From assembly GCF_000719335.1 (NCBI RefSeq), contig NZ_JOGB01000018.1, positions 44,445-108,444 of the forward strand: a DNA stretch of 64,000 bases, read 5' to 3'. The translations under genes were made by a program, and so were the position numbers. Shown here piece after piece: positions 51,506 through 60,268 of this stretch. Positions within the stretch are counted from its first letter, which is position 1, and every line of letters begins with the position of its first letter. Under the pieces are notes generated by a model. It worked only from the letters and a program-made list of their open reading frames with translations. It searched no databases and was not told the DNA's origin. The stretch is from Streptomyces sp. NRRL S-87 (GTDB lineage Bacteria > Actinomycetota > Actinomycetes > Streptomycetales > Streptomycetaceae).

Positions 51506-53247
51506 GTACGGCGCACGACAGCGCGGCGCGGCCGGCCGTCGCGGCGGAGGCCGCCGGGGCCCCGGCGCGGGCCCGCGAGGAGCGCGAGAGCCGCAAGCCC
51601 GTCATCCTGGCCGTCGACGACGACCCCCAGGTGCTCCGGGCCGTACGCCGTGACCTGCGCAGCGCGTACGGAGACCGGTACCGCGTGCTGGGCGCCTCCT
51701 CGGCCGCCGACGCGTTGAAGATCCTCGACTCGCTCGACGAGCGGGGCCACGACCCGGCGCTGTTCCTGGTGGACCAGCGGATGCCGGACGTGACCGGGGT
51801 GGAGTTCCTGCTGGAGGCGGTCAGCCGCTTCCCGGACGCCCGCCGGGTGCTGCTGACGGCGTACGCCGAGACGGACGCCGCCATCACCGCCATCAACCGG
51901 GTCCGGCTGGACTACTACCTGCTCAAGCCCTGGGACCCGCCGCACGAGCGGCTCTTCCCGGTCCTCGACGACCTGCTGTCGGACTGGCTGGCCACCTACC
52001 GGCCCGCGTACGACGGGATCATCGTCGCCGGCCACCTGGTCGCCCCCGGCACGCACGCCGTGCGGGACTTCTTCACCCGCAACGGACAGCCGTTCCGCTT
52101 CCTGAACGTGGAGCGGGACCCCGAGGCCCTGACCCTGCTCGCCGCCCAGCCGGACGCGGCCCTGCCGCTCGTCCGCTTCCCCGACGGCGCCGTGCTGTCG
52201 GCACCCTCCGACGCCGAACTCGCCCGCAAGCTCGGCCTGTCGACCACCGCCTCGCGCCCGCACTACGAGTGCGTGATCGTCGGCGCCGGCCCGGCGGGGC
52301 TCGCGGCCGGCGTGTACTCGGCCTCCGAGGGCCTGTCGACCCTGATGCTGGACTCCCGCGCGCCGGGCGGCCAGGCGGGCACCTCGAGCCTGATCGAGAA
52401 CTACCTGGGCTTCCCCTCCGGCCTGTCCGGCGGGGACCTGACCCGGCGGGCCACGATCCAGGCGGCCCGGTTCGGCGCGGAGATCCTGCACCCGGTCGAG
52501 GTGGTCTCGCTGACCCGCGACGACCCGGCCAAGATCCTCACGCTGGCGGACGGCACGGAGATCAGCGCGGAGACCGTGCTGCTGGCGACCGGGGTCGCGT
52601 ACAACCGGCTGGACGCGCCGGGCGCGGAGCGCTTCGAGGGCGCGGGGCTCTACTACGGCGCGGCCACCACGGAGAGCTCGGCCTGCATCTCGCAGCACGT
52701 GTTCATCGTGGGCGGGGCGAACTCGGCCGGGCAGGCGGCCGTGCACTTCGCGAAGTACGCCGCCCGCGTGACGATCCTCGTCCGCGCGGACTCGTTGGCC
52801 GCCAGCATGTCCCACTACCTGATCGACGAGATCGAGCGCACGCCCAACATCGAGGTGCGGACCCGCACCACGGTCGTCGCCCTCGACGGCGACGAGCACC
52901 TGGAGCGGATCACCCTGCACGACGCGGCGGCCGGCACGGACACCGAGGTCGCATGCCGGTTCATGTTCACCTTCATCGGCGCCCGGCCGCACACGGACTG
53001 GCTGGCGGGCGTGGTGGAGCGGGACGAGTTCGGGTTCGTGCTCACCGGTTCCGACCTGATCGCCAACGGCGGCGAGCTGCCGGCCGAGTGGAGCCTCGAG
53101 CGGGCCCCGTACCCGCTGGAGACCAGCGTGCCGGGGGTGTTCGCGGCCGGCGACGTCCGGGCGCACTCGGTCAAGCGGGTGGCCTCCGGGGTGGGCGAGG
53201 GCGCGATGGCCGTCTCCCTGATCCACCGCTACCGCTCGATGGGCTGA
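51502..53247 (+). CDS. Receiver-domain/FAD-dependent thioredoxin reductase-like fusion
   Basis: A 581-residue fusion. Residues 33-150 are a response-regulator receiver with acidic pocket AVDDDP, phosphoacceptor Asp91 in LFLVDQRMPD and Lys in YYLLKPWDPP. Residues 170-245 look like a thioredoxin/glutaredoxin fold without cysteines (GIIVAGHLVAPGTHAVRDFF). The rest is a two-Rossmann reductase: CVIVGAGPAGLAAGVYSASE, GGQAGTSSLIENYLGFP, VFIVGGANSAGQAAVHFAKY and PGVFAAGDVRAHSVKRVASG. Where thioredoxin reductases have CxxC, this protein reads AATTESSACISQ, so classic disulfide exchange is not possible. It overlaps the UBP gene by 4 bases and is followed by a strong terminator. Confidence 0.88.
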   Translation: MSTAHDSAARPAVAAEAAGAPARAREERESRKPVILAVDDDPQVLRAVRRDLRSAYGDRYRVLGASSAADALKILDSLDERGHDPALFLVDQRMPDVTGVEFLLEAVSRFPDARRVLLTAYAETDAAITAINRVRLDYYLLKPWDPPHERLFPVLDDLLSDWLATYRPAYDGIIVAGHLVAPGTHAVRDFFTRNGQPFRFLNVERDPEALTLLAAQPDAALPLVRFPDGAVLSAPSDAELARKLGLSTTASRPHYECVIVGAGPAGLAAGVYSASEGLSTLMLDSRAPGGQAGTSSLIENYLGFPSGLSGGDLTRRATIQAARFGAEILHPVEVVSLTRDDPAKILTLADGTEISAETVLLATGVAYNRLDAPGAERFEGAGLYYGAATTESSACISQHVFIVGGANSAGQAAVHFAKYAARVTILVRADSLAASMSHYLIDEIERTPNIEVRTRTTVVALDGDEHLERITLHDAAAGTDTEVACRFMFTFIGARPHTDWLAGVVERDEFGFVLTGSDLIANGGELPAEWSLERAPYPLETSVPGVFAAGDVRAHSVKRVASGVGEGAMAVSLIHRYRSMG

Positions 53248-53263
53248 CCGTCCGCCGGCCGTT

Positions 53264-53304
53264 GGGGCCGGTCCGTTCCGCCGTGGGCGGAACGGACCGG
53301 CCCC
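53264..53304 (+). terminator. Strong terminator hairpin after the FAD-reductase fusion
   Basis: A perfect 19-bp stem (ggggccggtccgttccgcc at 53264-53282 with its complement at 53286-53304) and a 3-base gtg loop, followed by tcttgc, lie 16 bases after the stop codon. It is an almost certain terminator. Confidence 0.9.
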
Positions 53305-53343
53305 TCTTGCGATCAAGCCCGCAACGGACGCACCGTTGATTAC

Positions 53344-53847
53344 ATGATTACAGCCGAGCAGCGAGAGCAGCTCCGCGGCTGGTTCGCGGAACGACTGCCC
53401 ATCGACGTGTACGAGAGCCTGGTCGACGTGGTCGTCGACCGGGAGGAGATCACCGTCATCGGCCGCGTCCCGGCCGGCGAATCGGTGAAGGAGTTCCGCG
53501 CCCGCACCCGCGACCAGCGCATCGAGGTCGCCCGCGAGGCCGAGTCCCTCTACCGCCGCAAGGTGGCCTGGGGCGTCGAGACCGACGCCGGGCGCGCCCT
53601 GTTCACCCACCTCGCGGTCCCCGTCATGACCAGGCTGCGCCAGTCGGAGCGCCAGGTCCTCGACACCCTGGTCGCCGGCGGGGTCGCGCGCAGCCGCGCC
53701 GACGCGCTGGCGTGGTGCGTACGCCTGGTCGGCAAGAACACCGACACGTGGCTGGCGGACCTGCGCTCGTCCCTGGAAGAGGTCGAACGGGTACGCGCGC
53801 AGGGCCCCGACCGGGCGACCGACTCCATGGAGTCTGAGGAGGAATGA
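53344..53847 (+). CDS. Conserved hypothetical protein
   Basis: A 167-residue, highly charged, probably soluble protein. The first half (REQLRGWFAERLPIDVYESL and VVVDREEITVIGRVP) is alpha/beta; the second half is helical, with TRLRQSERQVLDTLVAGGVA followed by SRADALAWCVRLVGKN, which could be a small DNA- or RNA-binding helix pair. The C-terminus is acidic (DSMESEEE). The start ATG 53344 follows a terminator, so it has its own promoter. I recognise no family. Confidence 0.75.
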   Translation: MITAEQREQLRGWFAERLPIDVYESLVDVVVDREEITVIGRVPAGESVKEFRARTRDQRIEVAREAESLYRRKVAWGVETDAGRALFTHLAVPVMTRLRQSERQVLDTLVAGGVARSRADALAWCVRLVGKNTDTWLADLRSSLEEVERVRAQGPDRATDSMESEEE

Positions 53848-53964
53848 GGCAAACGGCTGACGGGGAAGGATGATCGCGCCAAGGTGGCGACGAGCAACTG
53901 ATCAAGCCGACCGCCGACCCGGAGCAGGCGACCGGGGCAGGCAACAGGGAAGGGCAGACCTGAC

Positions 53965-54294
53965 ATGGCTACCACCGTCGAGTACATCCGCTACCGGATC
54001 GCGTTAGACGACCGCCAGGCCTTCGAGGACGCGTACCGCGAGGCCGCCAAGTCGCTGGCCGCGGCGCCCGAGTGCATCGACTACGAGCTGGCCCGCTGCG
54101 ACGAGGAGCCGGAGCGCTACATCCTCCGGATCCGCTGGACCTCGGTCGAGGCCCACCTGCAGGGCTTCCGGCGCGGCGAGCACTTCCCGGGCTTCTTCAG
54201 CGCCATCCGCCCGTACGTGACCGCCATCGAGGAGATGCAGCACTACGGCGTCACGGACGTGGTCGGCACGGGCGGCGCTCCCGCACAGGCATGA
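53965..54294 (+). CDS. Antibiotic biosynthesis monooxygenase (ABM) domain protein
   Basis: A 109-residue dimeric alpha/beta barrel protein of the ABM type: VEYIRYRIALDDRQAFEDAY, CIDYELARCDEEPERYILRI and WTSVEAHLQGFRRGEHFPGF match the family. Codon 14 is TTA (54004-54006), a rare codon read by the bldA tRNA, so synthesis may be limited to differentiating cells. It lies 65 bp before a truncated hemoglobin gene on the same strand. The pairing of an ABM protein with a trHbO suggests oxygen, heme or quinone chemistry, which is inference. Confidence 0.83.
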   Translation: MATTVEYIRYRIALDDRQAFEDAYREAAKSLAAAPECIDYELARCDEEPERYILRIRWTSVEAHLQGFRRGEHFPGFFSAIRPYVTAIEEMQHYGVTDVVGTGGAPAQA

Positions 54295-54358
54295 ACCGGC
54301 CGGCCACGGACCGGCCCGGTACGAGAGGCACGAGAGGCACGAGGCGAGGCGGAGCACG

Positions 54359-54847
54359 ATGAGCACCTCGAACCCGTCGGGCACCCCGACGATCTACGAA
54401 TGGATGGGCGGGGCCGAGGCGATGAACCGCCTCACCGACGCCTTCTACGGCCACGCGCTGCAGGACGAGATCCTGGCCCCGGTGTTCGCCGGGATGGACG
54501 CGGAGCACCCGCAGCACGTGGCGGTCTGGCTGTCGGAGGTCTTCGGCGGCCCGGCCGACTACACGGCCCACCACGGCGGCCACATGCACATGGCCACCAA
54601 GCACCTGGGCCGCGGCATCACCGAGGAGCAGCGCCGGCGCTGGGTGGACCTCCTCCTCGACACCGCGGACGAGGTCGGCCTCCCGACCGACCCCGAGTTC
54701 CGCGCGGTCTTCGTCTACTACATCGAGTGGGGCACGCGCATGGCCCTGATCTACTCGGGCGACGACCCGCCCCCGGTGGACGCGGCCCGCGTCCCCGTCT
54801 GGGGCTGGGGCCAGACCCCGCCCTGGATCCCGAAGACGGCGTCCTGA
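54359..54847 (+). CDS. Group II truncated hemoglobin
   Basis: A 162-residue globin of the two-over-two type. The sequence starts with a short N-terminal extension, then TIYEWMGGAEAMNRLTDAFY with the B10 Tyr of FYGHAL, the CD region PVFAGMDAEHPQHVAVWLSE, the proximal-His helix GGHMHMATKHLGRGITEEQR, and RAVFVYYIEWGTRMALIYSG with Trp G8. It probably handles oxygen, peroxide or nitric oxide. It is downstream of the ABM gene, and a 15-bp stem terminator follows. The start is ATG 54359. Confidence 0.9.
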   Translation: MSTSNPSGTPTIYEWMGGAEAMNRLTDAFYGHALQDEILAPVFAGMDAEHPQHVAVWLSEVFGGPADYTAHHGGHMHMATKHLGRGITEEQRRRWVDLLLDTADEVGLPTDPEFRAVFVYYIEWGTRMALIYSGDDPPPVDAARVPVWGWGQTPPWIPKTAS

Positions 54848-54855
54848 CGCCGCCG

Positions 54856-54895
54856 CGCGACCGCGGCCCCGACCGACGACGGGGCCGCGGTCGCG
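54856..54895. terminator. Terminator hairpin after the truncated hemoglobin
   Basis: A perfect 15-bp stem (cgcgaccgcggcccc at 54856-54870 with ggggccgcggtcgcg at 54881-54895) and a 10-base loop lie 8 bases after the stop codon, in the gap between convergent genes. It can serve both strands. Confidence 0.8.
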
Positions 54896-55031
54896 TCCGG
54901 TCCCACCCGGCCGGCACCGCCGGGCGGGACCGTCGCCGCACGATCGTGCGCCCGATGCCGCCGATCGTCCCCGGGGCCCGCGAACCGACGGCCGTCGGCC
55001 GCCGCAGCGGGACGGACTGCGGCCGAGGCCC

Positions 55032-55625
55032 TCAGCCGGCGTCCGCGTCCGGGGCCGCGTCCGGGGCCGGGTCCGTGGCGAGCTCCCGGAGGATCTCGGC
55101 GTAGTACCGGCGGCGTCCGGCGACGAACGCGCCGACCTCGTCCTCGGAGGTCGCCGGCATGTCGCGCAGCAGCTCCAGCAGGTGCTCCCGCCGCTCGTGG
55201 TCCGAGCCGGCGACGTGGGCGAGCGTCCCGGCGCTGCCGCCCGCCGCCAACAGCAACCGGTGGGGCAGGCCGCACCACGTGTCGAAGCTGGTGGCGACCG
55301 CCTTCCCGAGCAGCCAGACGTCCTCGGGCCGGCGGTGCTCGGCGACCAGCAGCGCGGCGACCTCGATGGTGTGGTGGAATCCCCAGGAGTCCTCGTGGAA
55401 GAGGATCTCCTGCTCCAGCAGGAAGCGGGCGAAGCCGTGGCCGACCGGGCCCGGGGCCATGGCGAGCAGGTCCAGGACGGCGGCGCGGTCCTCCCGCGCC
55501 CGGTCCCCGGTGGGCCCGTCCCCCGTGGAGACCGCCTCGAAGCGCAGCAGCTCCCAGTGCTCGGGGTCCTGCGCCCACCACTCCGGTCCGGGCACGTCGG
55601 CCCCGCCCACCCGCTCGCCGCTCAC
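55032..55625 (-). CDS. Hypothetical protein
   Basis: A 197-residue soluble, mainly helical protein with conserved-looking WWAQDPEHWELLRFEAVST, then GFARFLLEQEILFHEDSWGF and VATSFDTWCGLPHRLLLAAG. An Asp/Pro-rich tail (PDAAPDADAG) ends it. I choose GTG 55625 (VSGERV), but the frame is open to 55697 and no ribosome-binding site decides between them. It follows the SorC-type regulator on the same strand by 123 bp. I recognise no family. Confidence 0.6.
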   Translation of the reverse strand: MSGERVGGADVPGPEWWAQDPEHWELLRFEAVSTGDGPTGDRAREDRAAVLDLLAMAPGPVGHGFARFLLEQEILFHEDSWGFHHTIEVAALLVAEHRRPEDVWLLGKAVATSFDTWCGLPHRLLLAAGGSAGTLAHVAGSDHERREHLLELLRDMPATSEDEVGAFVAGRRRYYAEILRELATDPAPDAAPDADAG

Positions 55626-55748
55626 TGCCCCGCCCGTCCGCTCGCGATCCACCGCCCGCCGCGCAGGACCGGTCCCCCGGCCCGTGCCCCCGCCCACCCC
55701 TGTCCGTACGGCGACCCGACGATCGGGACCGCCGCCCGGACGGAACGG

Positions 55749-56807
55749 TCAGCGGGCGGAGTAGTCGTCCGGGTCGGACCGCTCCAGCGCCGGCCGGACC
55801 GGCGGGTCCGACTCGGTCAGGAGGTACTCGGCGGCCGCCGTGTCCGTGACGAGGCTCGTGACCAGCCCGGACCGCAGCACCGCACCGATCGCCGACGCCT
55901 TGCGCAGGCCGCCCGCGATCGCCACGACCTCGGGGATCCGCCGCAGCCGGTCGGCCTCGACCGTGATGCACCGCTCGCCGAGGTCCCGGCCGACCCTGCG
56001 GCCGTCCTTGTCGAAGAGGTGCGCGGACATCTCCGCGGCCACGCCGAGGGAGGCGTAGTGCGCCCGCTCCTCGTCGGTGAGCATGTCGTGCACCGTCGAG
56101 ATGCCCGGCTCCCAGGAGCCGATGGACACCGCGGCCACCGTGACCTTGTCGAAGTACTCGAAGGCGCGGGCGATACCGGTCTGGTTGCGCAGGGCGGCCG
56201 CCGTCGCCGGGTCGGGCAGCAGCATGGGCGCGTAGATGGGGTGCGCGTCGCCGCCGGAGACCTGCGCGGCACGCCGTACCGCCTCGACGGAGCCGCGCTC
56301 CGCCGTTCCCGCGTCGTACACGCCCGTCAGCTGGACCACCGTGCACGGGGGCAGCCGGTGCAGCGCGGCCGCCATGTGGATGGTCGACCGGCCCCAGGCC
56401 AGGCCGAGGACGTCGCCCTCGCTGACCAGCTCGCCGAGCAGGTCGGCGGCGACGGCGCCGAGGTTCTCCGGGTCGGGGGCGTCCTCGGCCGCGTCGGCCG
56501 GGGACTCCACGACGACCGCGTGCCGCAGCCCGTACCGGGCGCGCAGGGCGTCGGAGCGCTCCGCGTCGAGCTCGGCCGGTACCCGGATCTCGATCCGGAC
56601 GAGGTCGCGTTCGAGGGCGGTCTCCAGGACACGGGCCACCTTGAAGCGGCTGACGCCGAACTCCTCCGCGATCTGGATCTTGGACTTGCCCTCCAGGTAG
56701 AAGCGACGGGCCATGGCCGCCGCCTGCACCAGCTCCGCGGGTCCCATCCGCAGGGCCGTGCGTCCCGCCGACACACCAGACACCGCGATCTCCTCACTGC
56801 TGTTCAC
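55749..56807 (-). CDS. SorC family sugar-binding transcriptional regulator
   Basis: A 352-residue regulator. The N-terminal HTH is LEGKSKIQIAEEFGVSRFKV with ARVLETALERDLVRI; the large C-terminal effector domain has LGLAWGRSTIHMAAAL, YAPMLLPDPATAAAL and AIAGGLRKASAIGAVLRSG, typical of sugar-phosphate-binding SorC/DeoR-type proteins. It starts at GTG 56807. It lies 134 bp after rpe, and two 12-bp tandem repeats plus related GTTCA elements precede it, so it probably autoregulates. A pentose- or deoxyribose-phosphate effector would fit the rpe neighbour but is only inferred. Confidence 0.87.
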   Translation of the reverse strand: MNSSEEIAVSGVSAGRTALRMGPAELVQAAAMARRFYLEGKSKIQIAEEFGVSRFKVARVLETALERDLVRIEIRVPAELDAERSDALRARYGLRHAVVVESPADAAEDAPDPENLGAVAADLLGELVSEGDVLGLAWGRSTIHMAAALHRLPPCTVVQLTGVYDAGTAERGSVEAVRRAAQVSGGDAHPIYAPMLLPDPATAAALRNQTGIARAFEYFDKVTVAAVSIGSWEPGISTVHDMLTDEERAHYASLGVAAEMSAHLFDKDGRRVGRDLGERCITVEADRLRRIPEVVAIAGGLRKASAIGAVLRSGLVTSLVTDTAAAEYLLTESDPPVRPALERSDPDDYSAR

Positions 56808-56868
56808 ACTCTCGACTCGCCGTTCATCCTGTCAGATCCGGCGGCCGTTGATCAGCCCGGACAGCAAC

Positions 56869-56892
56869 CGTTCACCGAGCTGTTCACCGAGC
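56869..56892. promoter_or_regulatory. 12-bp tandem repeats upstream of the SorC regulator
   Basis: CGTTCACCGAGC (56869-56880) is followed directly by TGTTCACCGAGC (56881-56892). A further CGTTCATC (56821-56828) and the GTTCAC of the start region lie closer to the gene. The repeated TGAAC/GTTCA cores are candidate operator half-sites of the regulator itself. Confidence 0.5.
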
Positions 56893-56905
56893 CTTCCTCC
56901 AGGGC

Positions 56906-56932
56906 GTCCGGGGCGCCCCAGGGGCCCCGGAC
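56906..56932 (-). terminator. Hairpin between rpe and the SorC gene
   Basis: An inverted repeat with arms gtccgggg (56906-56913) and ccccggac (56925-56932), plus inner GC pairing, lies 10 bases after the rpe stop. It is a probable terminator of the fmt-to-rpe transcript. Confidence 0.6.
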
Positions 56933-56941
56933 GTCACACGG

Positions 56942-57628
56942 TCAGTGGTCGCAGGCCCACGGCGCCGCAGCGATCGCGACGCCCGCCTGCTCGCGGAGGG
57001 TGCGGACCGCGGCGGCCGGGTCCGCGGCCCCGTACACGGCCGAGCCGGCCACGAACACGTCGGCCCCCGCCTCGGCGCAGCGCTCGATCGTCGACGCCGA
57101 CACACCGCCGTCGACCTGGAGCCACATGTCCAGTCCGTGCTTGGCGATCAGCTCGCGGGTGCGGCGGATCTTGGGCAGCATCACGTCGAGGAAGGCCTGG
57201 CCGCCGAAGCCGGGCTCGACCGTCATGATCAGCACCATGTCGAGCTCGGCGAGGATGTCCTCGTACTGCTCGATGGGGGTGGCGGGCTTGAGCGCCATGG
57301 CGGCGCGGGCGCCCTTGGCCCGGATCTCCCGCGCCAGCCGCACGGGCGCCGCGGCGGCCTCGGCGTGGAAGGTGATCGAACCGGCACCGGCCTCCACGTA
57401 CTGCGGGGCCCAGCGGTCGGGGTCCTCGATCATCAGATGCAGGTCCAGCGGGGTGTCCGTGGCCCGGCTGAGGGACTCGACGATCGGCATGCCGAGGGTC
57501 AGGTTCGGGACGAAGTGGTTGTCCATGACGTCGACGTGGAGCCAGTCGGCGCCCTCGACGGCCTTGGCTTCGTCGGCGAGCCGGGAGAAGTCGGCGGACA
57601 GGATGCTGGGGTTGATCTGAACGGCCAT
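56942..57628 (-). CDS. rpe: Ribulose-phosphate 3-epimerase
   Basis: A 228-residue TIM-barrel enzyme interconverting ribulose 5-phosphate and xylulose 5-phosphate. The metal and catalytic residues are visible in [61 protein letters not shown] and [10 protein letters not shown]. The start ATG 57628 gives [14 protein letters not shown]. In many actinobacteria it follows fmt and rsmB directly; here a membrane-protein/M48-protease pair lies between rsmB and rpe. It also yields the pentose phosphate pool that feeds riboflavin synthesis. Confidence 0.95.
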   Translation of the reverse strand: MAVQINPSILSADFSRLADEAKAVEGADWLHVDVMDNHFVPNLTLGMPIVESLSRATDTPLDLHLMIEDPDRWAPQYVEAGAGSITFHAEAAAAPVRLAREIRAKGARAAMALKPATPIEQYEDILAELDMVLIMTVEPGFGGQAFLDVMLPKIRRTRELIAKHGLDMWLQVDGGVSASTIERCAEAGADVFVAGSAVYGAADPAAAVRTLREQAGVAIAAAPWACDH

Positions 57629-57661
57629 GCCCCAAGCGTGCCATGCCCTCCACCCCTCCCC

Positions 57662-60265
57662 CTACGCGGGCGTCCCGCCCATCGCCCGCCGGCCCGCCCC
57701 GGCCCCGACCGGGCGACGGGCCCGGCGCATCCGCCCGACCTCGCTAGGGGGTGTCCGGGCCCGGACCGGCCGCGATCCCGGCCGCCAGCGCCCCGACGAC
57801 GGCCGCCTCCAGGCACAGTCCGACCAGCAGGGTCCACGCGCCCAGGAGCGGGGCGGCCGTGCCAGCGCCCCCGCCACCAGGACCAGTCCGGCCGCACAGG
57901 CCAGCAGCACCACCGCCACGGCCAGCACCGAGCAGGCCGCCCAGAGCGCCCGGTGCCGTCGTACGAGGCCGCCGACCACCGTTCCCACGACCACGAGCAG
58001 CGTCATCGGTACGACCACGGCGGGCCGGTCCAGTCCGCCCGCCCCCGCCCGCGCGCACCACCAGCCGAAGCCGTACGGGAAGAGGACCGCCACGAGGACG
58101 CCGACCCCGGACACGCCCCACCCCCGCCGCCCCGCCCCCGGCGGCGTCGCGGACCGACCGGCGCCGGGCGGCGGAGCCCACGGGTCCGCCGCCCCCGCCC
58201 CTGGTACGCCCGCCCCCGCCGACGGACCGGGACCCCACGGCCCCCGCGCCCCGGGCCCGGCACCGTCCGCGGCCGCCCACCCGGAGCCGGCCCAGGACCC
58301 CGCGGCCGCACCCGCGTCTCCCCCCGCACCCCCAGCCGCACCCGCGCCCACCGCGTCCCGGTCCCCGCCCCCTCCACGCACACCCGCCCGGTCCGCCGCG
58401 CGCCCCGCACCGGACCACCGCCCCACGGCCGCCCCCGCCGACGGCACGCCCAGCGCCAGGAGCAGCACCGCCCCGAACCACAGGGGCTGGGCGAACCGGA
58501 CGGCGAACATGTTCTGCGTCCACACCGCCGCCCGCACCACCGCCGGCAGGTCCCGCAGCCGCTCGTCCAGGAACTGCCCGAGCTCGATCTGCCACGGCAG
58601 CCCGAACACCAGCGACGCGTGCAGCAGTACCAGCCCCACCGCGGCCAGCCCCAGGACCGCCACCCCCAGCAGCGGCCTCCGGGCCCCCGCGAGCGGCCCG
58701 GCCCAGCACTCCGCCACGTACTCGCACCACACCGCGAACAGCAGGCCCAGCAGGGCCACCGCCACCCAGCCCGCGAGCTGCGCCGACACCCCCAGCCCGG
58801 GGAGCATCACGTGGTCGGCCACGACGCTCGGTGCCACCGCGTAGCCCGCCACGATCCCGACCGCCAGCCCGGTCCGGAACAGCGCCCGGCGTCGGCGGTC
58901 CGACGCACTCGGCACGCCGGGACGGCGGTCCGGACCGAGCCGCGGGCCCAGTCCGCGGGAGCGGGCCACCGTCAGGAAGAGGACGACGGTGACCACGACG
59001 GTGATCAGCTGGGCCGGCCACCAGGACCGCAGGCTGCCGGCCCGCGAGAGGGCGGTGAAGGAGACCGCCGGGTCCCAGGCCGCCGGCACGCAGAACCCCA
59101 GTACGAAGGCGAAGCCGAACCCCTGGTGCGTGAGCGCGCGCCGGTCGGTCAGGCAGCGCTCGCGTTCCGCGAAACCCGGGTGACTGCGGGTGAGCCGCCG
59201 CCACCCTCCCACCCACGGCGACGCCCCCGGCCGCCCCCGCGCCCCGCCCCGCCCCCGCGCCCCCGCCCGTGCGAAGGCACGCGTCAGGGGACCCGGCCCG
59301 CCCTGCCACTCCACCACCCTGGCGTCCGCCTGGAACTCCCTGGTCCGCAGCACGGCTCCGCGCGCCACGAGCAGCACCGCCCCGAACGCCGCCCAGTCGA
59401 CCACGGCCGCGATCGACCACCGGCCGGCGGCCGGTACGAGGAGCAGCGACAGCAGGTCCCCGAGCGCCCGCGGGACCAGCATGAGCACCACGAGGCAGCG
59501 CATCAGCCCCAGCGTGATCATGGTGATGTCGACATCGCGGTTGCGCAGGTGCGCCAGCTCGTGCAGCACCACGGCCCGGAACGCCTCCCGGTCCGCCCCT
59601 CCCCCGCTCCCGCTCCCGGCCCCTTCCCCGCTCCCCTCGGCGTCCCGCCCGTACAGCTCGAGCAGGCCCCGGCTGAGGAGGACCCGCCGCCGGCCCACCC
59701 GCCCGAAGGCCACACCGTTCACGCCGGAGTCGAGGAGGTCGACGAGGTAGACGACGCCCCGCGCCCGCGGCACCCCCGCAGTCAGCCGCTGGAGCTCGGC
59801 GTGCACGGCGGCCAGGGCGGGGGACGCCGCCGGATCCAGCCGGTGCACGCCCCGCCGGCGCTCCCGGCGCCCGGAGCGGAACCAGTAGTGACCGGCGGTC
59901 GCCGCCACGAGGATCGCGTACGAGACCAGCGTGCCCTGGGCGGTGCGGTCGCCGGAGACCCCGCAGCGCCCCGTGCGGGGGCCGTTCAGGAAGGCCTCGA
60001 CCCCGCCGGCCCGGGCGATGGCCTCCCGCAGGCACGCGTTCGGCTCGCCGGGCAGCCGCCGGGCCCCGGCCAGCCAGTCCGCGTAACCGGGATGCAGGAC
60101 CCCGATGAAGGCGAACACGGCGCAGATCAGCAGCACGAACGCGATCAGCGTGCCGGACGGCAGGTCCCCGCCGCGCCCCGGGGTCACCCCGCGACCGACC
60201 GCCGCCCGCACCCGCCCCGGCACCGGGCTGCCCGATGGGCGCCCGTCCTCCCCGACCGGGGACAC
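57662..60265 (-). CDS. M48-type zinc metalloprotease, multi-pass membrane; probable 3' frameshift
   Basis: An 867-residue reading with an N-terminal hydrophobic helix, the zinc motif VLHELAHLRNRDVDITMI (HELAH, HExxH type) and several more membrane helices. A low-complexity Gly/Ala/Pro segment (about residues 615-705) precedes the last helices. Near 57861 the reading departs from a hydrophobic continuation: the +1 frame gives APLLGAWTLLVGLCLEAAVV and then LAAGIAAGPGPDTP with a TAG stop at 57744, whereas the annotated frame gives an Arg/Pro/Trp-rich tail. One missing base around 57860-57863 explains it. The start is GTG 60265, 3 bases after the upstream stop. Confidence 0.75.
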   Translation of the reverse strand: MSPVGEDGRPSGSPVPGRVRAAVGRGVTPGRGGDLPSGTLIAFVLLICAVFAFIGVLHPGYADWLAGARRLPGEPNACLREAIARAGGVEAFLNGPRTGRCGVSGDRTAQGTLVSYAILVAATAGHYWFRSGRRERRRGVHRLDPAASPALAAVHAELQRLTAGVPRARGVVYLVDLLDSGVNGVAFGRVGRRRVLLSRGLLELYGRDAEGSGEGAGSGSGGGADREAFRAVVLHELAHLRNRDVDITMITLGLMRCLVVLMLVPRALGDLLSLLLVPAAGRWSIAAVVDWAAFGAVLLVARGAVLRTREFQADARVVEWQGGPGPLTRAFARAGARGRGGARGRPGASPWVGGWRRLTRSHPGFAERERCLTDRRALTHQGFGFAFVLGFCVPAAWDPAVSFTALSRAGSLRSWWPAQLITVVVTVVLFLTVARSRGLGPRLGPDRRPGVPSASDRRRRALFRTGLAVGIVAGYAVAPSVVADHVMLPGLGVSAQLAGWVAVALLGLLFAVWCEYVAECWAGPLAGARRPLLGVAVLGLAAVGLVLLHASLVFGLPWQIELGQFLDERLRDLPAVVRAAVWTQNMFAVRFAQPLWFGAVLLLALGVPSAGAAVGRWSGAGRAADRAGVRGGGGDRDAVGAGAAGGAGGDAGAAAGSWAGSGWAAADGAGPGARGPWGPGPSAGAGVPGAGAADPWAPPPGAGRSATPPGAGRRGWGVSGVGVLVAVLFPYGFGWWCARAGAGGLDRPAVVVPMTLLVVVGTVVGGLVRRHRALWAACSVLAVAVVLLACAAGLVLVAGALARPPRSWARGPCWSDCAWRRPSSGRWRPGSRPVRARTPPSEVGRMRRARRPVGAGAGRRAMGGTPA

Positions 60266-60268
60266 GGA

